64,000 nt of DNA from Lunularia cruciata (Eukaryota > Streptophyta > Marchantiopsida > Lunulariales > Lunulariaceae). A program made the position numbers and the translations under genes. Positions 24,965 through 35,100 of the stretch are shown piece by piece. The notes under the pieces are model-generated. The model was given only the letters and a program-made list of their open reading frames with translations, was not told where the DNA came from and did not search any database. Numbering within the stretch: the first letter of the stretch is position 1; every line of letters begins with the position of its first letter. The stretch lies in NCBI GenBank assembly GCA_948567375.1, contig OX419759.1:3077303-3141302 (forward strand), given 5' to 3'.

Positions 24965-27900
24965 ATGCATGTTCAGCTCAGTGATGGAATAGATCTACTA
25001 CACGAACCGGATCTACCGGAGATGGATATCATTTTCTTCCACGGACTTCAATTTGAACACAATACACATGTTCATTTGTCTACATGGACCTGTAAAGATG
25101 ATCCTCTAAAGATTTGGCCAAAAGAATGGCTTTCAGATGCTCGAGTTCTTTTGGCCTCGTACGACTCCAGCATGAGGAAGACACCAAGAGAAGGGAGAAT
25201 GGACTTGTTCAGCATAGGAGAAACTTTGTTGGCAGAAATTCTTTGGGCGGTTCAAGATGTTCTCGAAACTCGACGATCAATTATATTAGTTGGTCATAGT
25301 TTTGGTGGTCTTGTCATCAAAGAGTTGTGCATACTTGCTGACAGGAATTCGAAAGTCATGGGGTCACGACAATCAGAACAGAGGAGAAGATTTCTGGAGA
25401 ATCTTGGTGGAATTCTCTTTTGTGGGACTCCTCATTGTGGGATGAAGAACCTTGCCAATATCACAGAGCAGATTTTGCATAGGAGTCCATTGTTGCCGAA
25501 TGTGGAACTTTTGAGCAAAGAGACAGCAAGACAACAAGGAGAATTCAACGTGTTGCTGAAGCAAAACCAGATGTGGCAAATTTTTGCGATTGGAGAAGGA
25601 TTTGAGACAGCAATTCAATCTGATGCTCGTGTTGGGGAACTGGTAATCAACCAAACAACTTCGTTTTCGTGTGGAACTCACCTCATGGATGTACTTCAAT
25701 AGGAGTTTTAATTTGATGAGCATATCTGGAACAGCGCTATATATGACTGCGACCGCTTTGGTTTCTCGATAAAACATCATGAAAGCATCACACGGGGTCG
25801 ACTGAATGCACATGTCCAGTTCTGGTTTAGGTGGACAATCGGGGTTACCGCACAGCTCGTAGCTGTGCGGTAACCTGATTCCACTGATTGTTGTTCCACT
25901 GATTGTTGCCATTCTACGCATGTAGGATAAGGGAAAGTTCCCATTCGTATTCAAGGGGTGCGTCCCGTTTCTCGCGGGTAAGGGGAGACTTCAAGATATC
26001 TTGGTACCAGAAGCGTCAGCACGAATCGGGGATAATTTTATCACTGTCGACGCGGATCATTTTTCCCTGTGTAGGCCAAACCACCAAAACTCTTCCATGT
26101 TCAAACATCTACTTCAGCTGATATCCAGCGTCAACGAGTTGAAAATGAAGGTGAACTATCTTCCGTTCGCAGTTTCTTGCAAACACGTGTTGCTAGTTAA
26201 CGTCAGTATTAAGGTGAGAATGAAGGTAATCCTTCTTCTGATTATGTAGTACCCTGATCAACCGCGTCTCTACTTACGCTTTTACCAATCTCATTAAGAT
26301 GGTAACGCATTGCGGATGGCATCTTTCACCATTGCAGGTAGATGTTCCCTTTTCTCCTCCAAGGGCAAGAGTGCTAAAACTAGTTCCTAAGATACCTGCT
26401 GGTGTAGATCATGTTCTGACCATCATCTATGGGAAGATCGCGGAAAAGAAGCGCTTCATTGGATTTTCGGGCATGGGAGGAGTTGGGAAAACGACAATAG
26501 CCAAGTTGGCCTACAATAAAATAAATGCCGAATTCGAATATGCAAGCTTCGTGGAGGAGGTCAATTCGATAGGTGGAGGGAAAGATGCGCTGAAGAAGAA
26601 AGCGTGGAATAACATGCTTCCTCGTGTTGGATGTGATAAGATTGGAAGCAGGCCTAGGTGGGAGGATGACGAAATAAGGGGAAAGCGACTTCTTTTGGTA
26701 TTTGATGACATCCAGAAGTCCGAGGAGATGGAAGCACTCGAAGAGATAGCTCAGAGTAATGATGCAGAAACGAGTTGCTTCATGGTGACAACTCGCAATG
26801 GGGAACTTTTCAGGATGATGAACGATCCACATGGAATGTACGTCTATCAAGTTCGACCTCTGGGCCGTGATGACGCCAAAAAGTTGTTCATAACTCATGC
26901 ATTTCCTCCCGATATGAATAAACCTCCGAGACATCTGAAGAAGGTCGTGGATGATGTCGTGGCTGCATGTGATGGATTACCTCTAACCCTAGAGGTACTA
27001 GGCAAATATCTCAAAGGGGTAAGAGACCAGAAAGCTTGGAAGGAACTCCACTCAGAGCTGAAGGCCATAGACAATAAGCCGGTACAAATTTTGGAAGAGC
27101 GGGTATGGTCTAAGCTAAACCTGAGTTATGACAGTCTTGAGCCCGAGGAACAGCAGATGTTCCTTGATTGTGCAACCATCTTTAGGTCCTGGTACGAGGA
27201 CGAACCACCTGGGCATGAAAATGATGTGTTTTCCTTTGACGACGTCATGTCTGCATGGTTCTCTATGTATGGGAGGGCACGTACTCGCTGGCAAAAGCTG
27301 GTGGACAGATCCCTTGTATATCCTTATAAGCAAGAGGAGGACTTCAACATTGTACCATTTCAACCGGAAATGCACGATCACCTCAGAACACTCGGTAGAA
27401 GTATCGCGAAAAGGTTGGGGAGGCTTACGGCAACAAGGACGACACAACAGGCAACAAGACTCTTGGACTACGAGGTAATCCTGAAAATTTCTTGAGTATG
27501 TTATCTTCCCCAGTGAGTGAGTGGTATGCGAGCTTAAGTGAGCCTCAGTAGAAACTACAGTCAGGATTCTTGTGGAAGCTTGTGTCGAGATCTACGTCTG
27601 GCTTGATCTTACAAAACATATTACAGCTTCTGGTGGATGCATTGTAGCGTCTCTGTAATTCACCTAGATAAGCAGTTCAGTCACTCAATTTGAATTTTAA
27701 ATATTAAATCACTGAAATCTTTACAATTTATGTATTTGATTTTCAGGGAGTCCCATCAAGGAAGAAGATTGTTGGCTATGTTATCAAACGTGCAGCAAGA
27801 GACCTAGCCGATGACGATAGAGATTGCTGCGGCGAAGAGAGACCTTGTAACATGTGGAGTGCATGGACAGAAATGTCGCAACTCCAAGAACTAAGGTATT

Positions 27901-30131
27901 TAACAGTTCGAGATTGGATGTCTGGATGCAATCGGTGTAAACGAGGATATTTCCAACTACCACCTAACCTCGTAATACTCCACATTGTTATGGCGGAGGA
28001 TACCATCTTGAAACCGTCCACCTTTCCAAACTTGGTCGTCTTGCACGCTTGGGGATCCTTGGCTAACTCGTTCGAACAACTATCTCCTCCATCAGTGAGG
28101 GAACACTTCACCAGCCCCGGGTCACAAAGGCGTCTGAAGGATGTTCAAGTAGAAGACAATCGTCCGAGAGGGCCGCAGCGAGGAAAGGAACAACAACCAA
28201 GTAAGAAGTTGCAGGTTTTGTCCAAGCTCGCACACCTAACTCTGCGGAACTGTCCACAAGCCCAGGCTCTGGTAGATACCCTAGATGAATTGCCGCAATT
28301 GCAACACCTATACATAAGTTCCTGTAACGGGTTGCGGACCCTTCCGCATGCCCTACATCAACTCCAGCAGTTGGAGCGGCTACATATCTCCTACTGCGAG
28401 GAGCTGCAGGCTTTGCCGGTTACTCTATGCCAAATTCCTCAACTGCAAGAACTATGGATAGATGGCTGTCCTGGAGTGCAAGCTTTACCCATCACTCTTG
28501 AATGCATATCCAAATTAAAGGGTCTACGTGAGCTGGGAATCGAAGGAAGTTCCGACGTCCGAGACTTGGAGTACAAATACATTCATTCAGAATATGTCGG
28601 AGGACAACAAGGTTCCTACTTATCCATAGAAACCGCTGATCAGGTGCAGGTGTTACCAGATACACTGGGTCACCTTCAGCTAGTGCTCGAGTTACGTATT
28701 TACGATTGCAAAAGCTTGCAGGCTTTACCAAATACAACGGGCAAACTTCAGCGCTTGCGGAAGTTACAAATCTCTAATTGCGAGAAGTTACGGGGTTTGC
28801 CGGATACTCTAATGAAACTTCATCGACTAGAAGAACTAGAAATACGTGGTTGTCCTCTGCTGCAGGTTTTTCCCATCACCTTGGAATGCATAGCTAAGTT
28901 AGAGCATCTACGTTCGGTGGAGATCGTCCAATCTTCAGACGTCGGACTTTTGGTTTACTGCCTAACAGATGTCGAAGAACTTGACGGTTTCAACTTATCG
29001 ATACAAGAAGGCGATCGGGAACCCTATGCACTGGGTCAATTTGAGCAGGTGCGGAGATTATTTATCCAGGATTTGAAGGCTCTACCAGATTCACTTGGTC
29101 AACTTCAGCGATTGCAGATGTTGCACATCGAACAATGCGAGGATCTACAGAATCTACCAGATACATGCAATCAACTTCAGCAATTGCAGAAGTTAACAAT
29201 TTCTCAATGCAGGAACTTGCAGGATTTACCGCGAGCACTCATTCAACTTGGGCAATTCCGAAACCTAACAATCGACAATTGCGAGGATATACTGGCCTTA
29301 CCAGATGGTCTAGGCCAACTCCAGCAATTGAGGGAGTTAAATATCCTTGGTTGCGTCAACTTACAGACTTTACCAGATACACTCGGTCAACTTAAGCAAC
29401 TGCAGATCTTACAAATCTCGCAATGCAAGAAATTACGGCATTTACCAGATACAATTGGTCAACTTCAGCAACTGCAGAAGCTAGATCTCGAGCAGTGCGA
29501 GAACCTACAGGGTTTACCGGATACACTCGGTCAACTTCGGCAATTGCAGAAGTTAACGATCGATAGTTGTGTGACTTTACTGGTTCTACCTGATACTTTA
29601 GGTCAACTTCAGCACTTGCAGGAGTTGAGAATCTACAGTTGTTTCAACATAAGGGCTTTACCGAATACACTGAATCAACTTCAGCAATTGCGAGAGGTAA
29701 GTCTCAGCAATTGCCTCAACTTACAAACTTTACCGGAAACATTGGGTCAACTTCAGCAATTGCAACATTTATATATCTACAAGTGTGTCAGCTTACAGGT
29801 CTTACCAGATACAATAGGCCAACTTCACCAATTGCAGAACTTGTATATCGATGGTTGTGTCAACTTACAAGGATTACCAGATACAGTAGGTCTACTTAAG
29901 CAATTGCGGAGGTTACGGATTAGCAGATGCAACAACTTGAGGGTTTTGCCCAACACATTAGGTCAACTTGAACTATTGCGGGAATTGCATGTCCATGACT
30001 GCGTGAACTTTAGGGGTTTACCAGTTACACAGGAGCGGCTTCGACAGTTGCAATTATACATCGAAAGGTGTCCTTGCGAGGTTTTGTGCTACAAATATCA
30101 AGCAGCTCAGCACATACACATCTATGGCTGA
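24965..30131 (+). CDS. Hydrolase-NBS-LRR (HNL) immune receptor, 4 exons
   Basis: This is a predicted intracellular nucleotide-binding immune receptor of about 1,470 residues. Exons are 24965-25642, 25926-26150 (a start at 25956 is equally in phase), 26338-27474 and 27747-30131; every junction is phase 0. The N-terminus is a SERAC1-like alpha/beta-hydrolase: FFHGLQ at 24-29, nucleophile elbow GHSFGG at 110-115 (Ser112), GTPH at 154-157, then in exon 2 VPEASARIGD and DADHF (probable catalytic His). Exon 3 is the NB-ARC: P-loop GMGGVGKTT at 26470-26496, kinase-2 LLLVFDDI near 26690, RNBS-B VTTRN, GLPL as DGLPLTLEVLG, and MHD as MHDHL at 27370. Exon 4 encodes about 20 leucine-rich repeats of 23-24 residues (LPDTLGQLQQLQxLxIxxC type). 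This hydrolase-for-TIR/CC architecture is the class known from liverworts. A stop at 24953 fixes the start. All catalytic and nucleotide-binding motifs are intact, so it appears functional; ligand and substrate are unknown. Confidence 0.92.
25843..25875. other. Perfect 15-bp inverted repeat in HNL intron 1
   Basis: The arms are GGTTACCGCACAGCT and AGCTGTGCGGTAACC, separated by CGT. They lie inside the first intron of the HNL gene, about 50-80 bp before the candidate acceptors. A transcript would form a very stable hairpin here, possibly affecting splicing. Next to it is a short direct repeat (TTCCACTGATTGTTG twice, 25880-25912). Confidence 0.9.
29060..30000 (+). repeat. 72-bp periodic coding repeat (LRR DNA)
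   Basis: Within HNL exon 4 successive LRRs are similar as DNA as well as protein. Each ~72-bp unit carries variants of TTACCAGATACACTCGGTCA followed by ACTTCAGCAATTGCAGAAGT. The similarity favours unequal exchange and repeat-number change. Earlier repeats (28.2-29.0 kb) are more diverged. Confidence 0.8.
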
Positions 30132-30664
30132 GAAAGCTTTTAGAATTCCCTGCAAACTGCGTACTATGTGAATTTCAGCAAATCGAGTAAATCCGTATCT
30201 GCTCATGTACTTGCGCGTGCAAGTTCAGCAGAATCCGTTTAATATCTGAAACGTATGGTTTCACTCTACGTCGATACGGGCTACTGCAAGTCTTTCCAAC
30301 TAGCAGTAATCCCTGGAGTACTTGATACTTTTTGGCCAGACTTTGGTGGATCGCGGATATGCGTTCGACTGACTGAACTCTTCTGTATTCAGGTGACATG
30401 ACGCGTATGCCAACGGTAATTCTCATAAGTGGTGTGTTTGGTGTCTACTTATGTTAAAAGCTATTGCCTTTTGTAATGTATTGATCCATTCTACGTGCAT
30501 GCACTCCTAGTTCCGGTCAACGTGCACCGTAACATGTAGGTGTTTATTATTAGCATATTACATGGAAAAGGCAACCATACCGTCCAGAACATAAAGGATT
30601 ATCGGGCTGCACTCATCAAGAGTCATCCTCAACAAGAATCATGGTATCTTTGCAATTGATAATT
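30132..30664. other. HNL 3' flank
   Basis: No gene was seen. It should contain the HNL 3' UTR and poly(A) site, followed by the edge of the decayed receptor-kinase copy. Confidence 0.4.
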
Positions 30665-31445
30665 GTGTTACACCCCCGACAGTATTGTGTGTTCCATGGC
30701 TCGAGGCAATCGTTAACGTAAGCTGGACTTAACTATCGGCCCAGTAAGGGGCACGCATAGTGGGTATGTCCTGGGGAAGGGAGTCATCGCCAGTTGCTCA
30801 ACTACAGAAGCGTGGAAGCTATCCGAAAGTTACCATAAGAGATTTTCCTAGGGGGAGGTGCAGAATCCGGATAATCTGCTAGGAACTTCGTTACACAAAT
30901 CTCGAACAACGTGCTGGATATCAGGGCTGTTACTGCCTGTAGCACTGTGCACGACATGGCGAGCCCGATTAGTCGCTGCTATGGCTCCTTGCAGAATCCC
31001 TCCTGTAGATTCTATCCGCGATTTGCAGTACGTTCTCAGGTGACTGATTTTTCAACTGTCAAAAGCGATCAGTTTGTACTACTCTAGTTTTTTCGCAATG
31101 CAAGAAGAATCGATAAGTTGAATAGCCGTCGTTCCCAAGTGTCCCGCTTTTCGAGTGATGGTGCGACACAGGATCACTCAAGAGTCTGATACTTGAGTTC
31201 TCGGATGATCAAAACCGTTGTAAAGTCTCCTAAACAAGGTCGAAGATGATTTCCGAGTCCAGTTATAGTACTTGATTGAATGTAAAATCTGCCGATTCAT
31301 TCTTTTGGTCGGCATTCAAATTTAGAGGCTGAGTTGAGCTTGTAAGATGTGAGGTTGTAATAGTTAATTCTCTGATAAGTATCGATAAAGGCGCCTTGCA
31401 GCTGAAGAGATAATTTGCAACCAGAGGAACAAACTCGTGAGGGAA
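30665..31445 (-). pseudogene. Decayed, internally deleted copy of the neighbouring receptor kinase
   Basis: 30665-31080 matches the last exon and 3' flank of the intact kinase (32085-32490). On the minus strand the residues SPENVLQIADR correspond to [11 protein letters not shown], but a stop follows about 20 codons later. 31140-31180 matches an intron at about 33930-33965. 31200-31440 matches the juxtamembrane/kinase-start exon and its upstream intron (34230-34390). All exons coding for the catalytic core are absent, so the copy is a tandem duplicate that lost its middle and then decayed. Confidence 0.82.
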
Positions 31446-32139
31446 ATACCCGAGACTACCAAGAAGCTTGAAATAATTCAACGCTCCCTCTACGTCTCAG
31501 TCAGCTTGTCTATCCAATTCTATGACAGATTAGCACCACTGCTTCCACACAGCCTGCGCGTTGTGAGGAAAACTCCGAAATCACATCCACGTCCTGGAAA
31601 GTTCCCATTCAATTTCTTGTTTCTCCAAGGATATGAGGAAATGAGAGCAGAAGCCGTTCGAGGAACGAGGTATCCGGAACTCATTAAGTGCAAATGAAGG
31701 GCAGATGAAATGGATATATTACATATACTAATCGAAATGAATAGTAAATGCGGAACGGAGATGAAGTGAATCTACCAATTCGAACACTGATGCAATATTC
31801 GATCAATCAAAATATTGACTATACAGCATGCAACATTCCATGAATCAAACATTGACTGTACGGCAGTCGAAATATGATCACTCTGCAGCTTTAAGAATCA
31901 TGAATACAAAATATTTTGACTGGTACGTTGCATATGACGCACGGAGAAGAATAACTACTGTACATGTTGTGACATGGGCATGAGTTATGCATCACATGCA
32001 TAAATTGTATAGCTTACACCTTATAATTACATACCTTCTAGATCATCAAGAATTCTTCAAGAATCATGTAGCTAAGTTACATTTGTGACAGTATTGTTTC
32101 CATGGCTGAAGCTCGCCCTTAAAATAAGGTTGGACTCAA
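31446..32139. other. Region between the kinase pseudogene and intact kinase
   Basis: It contains one family-B repeat (31640-31700) and AT-rich sequence with imperfect repeats such as AATCAAAATATTGACT and AATCAAACATTGACTG. There is no gene. The 3' UTR of the intact kinase lies next to 32139. Confidence 0.45.
31640..31700 (+). repeat. Family-B repeat copy
   Basis: The blocks ATGAGAGCAGAAGCC, GTTCGAGGAACG, GAACTCATTAAGTGCAAATG match the copies at 15.8 and 23.2-23.7 kb. Confidence 0.68.
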
Positions 32140-35100
32140 TTATCGGCCCACTTTGTAAGAGGCACCCATACTGGGAGAGTCATGGGTAAGGGATTCATGA
32201 GACATTTGTTCAAGTACAGATGAAGCATGGGAGCTATCCGAAAATATAGCATACGAGAAATTTTGAGTTGGAAATGAAGAAGTCCTAATGAAGTCGACCG
32301 GGAACTCCAAGTAGTACGCGTCACACAAAACTCGAACAACATGCTCCATATCAGGTCTGTTTACTGATTGTAACTCTATGCAGGAGAATGCGAGATCGAT
32401 AACTTTCTGCATTGCCTCCTTGCTGAATCTGTCCTCTAGATTTCTATCCGCAATTCGCAGTATGTTTTCAGGCGATTGCTTTTTCACCTGTCAAAACAGA
32501 TCAATTTACTTTCAGAACAAACTCATCATGCACTGGCATTTGCAGCTTCCGAGAGAAATAACGGAAGCACGCAAACCCGGTTCTCAACAAGGAGAGAAAT
32601 ATCCTTTCAAACTACATCTAAAGATCGAGCTGTTTGCAAGTCTCAAATAACTTAAGAGTAACAGAGTGTTTGTTAAGGGACAAGTGATTCCTGAAGCTAC
32701 GCAACTCTAGATATTCAGATTGTAACAGCTAGGAAAGGCTACAAACTCTTGAGAATCAAGCAAATAGATTTGACCATCCTTAGACTACTTACCCACTCAA
32801 GAAGAGTTCCTCTACTTCCATCAGGCAGTTGCGAGTGGTAAGGAGGAAGTCCCGATATAATTTCTAGAAGAACAATGCCAAAACTGTACACGTCGCTTTT
32901 GTGGGTCAATCTCTGGGTCATGAAGTACCTGAAAATGAAACCAGGGACGTTTAGAACTCAGGACTCGAATTAATTCACCTCTACAGCTAGTAGTTCTGCA
33001 CGGATTCGGGGTGACTGCAAACTTTTTCCGAACAAGAACTTACACGAAACAGGATTCAGCAAGAGATTAGTTCTTACTCGGGATCAAAATAGCCTGGAGT
33101 TCCTTTCACCAGTGTGGAAATACCACTGTTGATTCCGCCATCAGGTCCGGCCTTGGAAAGACCGAAATCAGCGACCTTTGCCACGAGGTTCTCGTCCAGA
33201 AGTATGTTCGAGCTTTTCACATCTCGATGAATGATTTGGGGATGACAATCCTTGTGAAGATACTCGAGCCCTGGAATTCGTTGATAACATACAAACCATT
33301 TCAGCTCGTCCAAATTTGGTGGATCTAGTGAGAGACCTATCCGGGAAAACCATGTCTACATAATGTAGAAAGAATTCTTGGACTTGACTTTTCAGCTTAA
33401 ATGCGTTTCCATCACTAAAACTCGAAACAGAAGTTCGGTCTGTACCTTTGCCAGAGTTTATTGCAATATCAAGTCGAGTTTTCCAGTCTAGTGGCTCTAC
33501 GTTGTCACCTGTGAAACATAGTGAACGTTGCGTTAAGGTGGATCATCATACTGGTATAGCATGGCATTGCCAGGGCAACGGCATCTCTCGATGCCAGATC
33601 CGAAGCTTGTACATACTTGCAACGGAAACAAAAACGCTTGTAAAAACAAAACAGGTTATCTCCATCGGCCCCTATGGATCTGATTACGTACCATACAAAT
33701 GTTCCCGCAAGGTCCCTTTACCCATGTAGTCGTAGATCAGTATCTGCTCGTCCGATTCTTCGCAGTAGCCTAAAAGCGAGACCAGATTCTTGTGATGGAC
33801 TCTTGAAAGAAGACTCACCTAGTAGACGTATCATAAGTTTGTAGAGCATCAGTTTGTACTGCGTACGCTACTCCATAAAGCAAGAGAGCTGACACCAATG
33901 AAAAACTTTCTACCATCGTGGATATCTCTCCTGCTTGACGGGTGATGAGACACGGGATCTACACTTCACATGTTTGTTTAGGAGAGGTTCAGAGAAACAA
34001 AGTCTTTTCAAGCCAAGTCCTTTTGAGTGACAAGAGAATGTAGTGGGGTGAACATGGCTTTCGAAGTCGCATCTTCAATACTCACCTCATTGACGAACTC
34101 GGCTCTTCCTTGACCAGACGTGGAGTCATGCACTTTCACAGCTACTTTTTTGCCTGTTGGGAGCTGCCCGAGATACACCGCTCCATACGACCCTCGTCCA
34201 ATCTTCTCCTCCAAGTTCTTGGTCATTTTTTGGACTTCATTGAATGTAAACTTTGCCGCATTATTCTTCTGTTCGCCACTGAGATTTAAATGCGGAGTTG
34301 AGCCTGTAAGATATGAGTTTTACGAAGTTCATTTTATGATTGTAAGTGTCGATGAAAGCGCCTTCAAGAAAAAACTTGCAATCAGAGGACACATACACGG
34401 GAAACAGAGAAAATAGAGGCTTGGATGTACAGGCTCCTACGTTGGAGATGCCAACATTTCGTTAGTTAGAACTATTTTAATAAATCAATTAACTATTTAT
34501 GGATTCAATAGACAGAATCGATTCTATTAGGTCTGTGTAAATTCCAAACTGTACTCACGGGATATGAATCTCGAAGGCATGAAAACGGACTTCCTCGCTG
34601 CTTTGGCCTGTCTCCTCTTCCTTATGAGAATGAACAACAGCAGAGCGAGGAAGATGGACAGCAGAACAAATCCAGAAATCACTCCACCAGTTAATTTAGC
34701 CCCATTTGATCCACTTGTGCCCGACTGTTTGCATACTTTTAAGCTTGAAGAGCATGGAAGGAGCGGATTATCTGCACATCTGCAAGTGTACAGTGAAAGC
34801 TCAGCACAGGGGACGATTTATAAACGCTAGGTACATTGAGATTGTAGCAATACCTGAGGGATCTAGTCATGAGTGTCTGCTTAAAACCTACCACACGTGA
34901 TAGTAAAACCCTGTGCACTAGCGAGCTCGAAACAGCTCAAGGGACGATATAATAATGCTTATTGTATTTCGCTTGTAACAATACATGAGGGAGCTAGTCA
35001 TAATCAAGTGTCATTGTCATAAAACCTACTGCATGTGAGAGCAAACCATATGCACTTGCATTTCGGACTGTGATATAAATGCTCTTGGCAGTAGTCAACG

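Noticed and set aside
25843-25875. Rho-independent terminator
   Set aside because: It lies inside a spliced intron of a eukaryotic gene and has no T-run after the stem.
26299-27495. NB-ARC frame as a separate gene starting at the ATG at 26299
   Set aside because: The acceptor at 26337 joins in phase to exon 2, which completes the hydrolase; 26299-26337 is intron.
27852-30131. LRR frame as an independent gene
   Set aside because: The frame is open upstream to an acceptor at 27746 that fits the NB-ARC exon donor at 27475 in phase 0.
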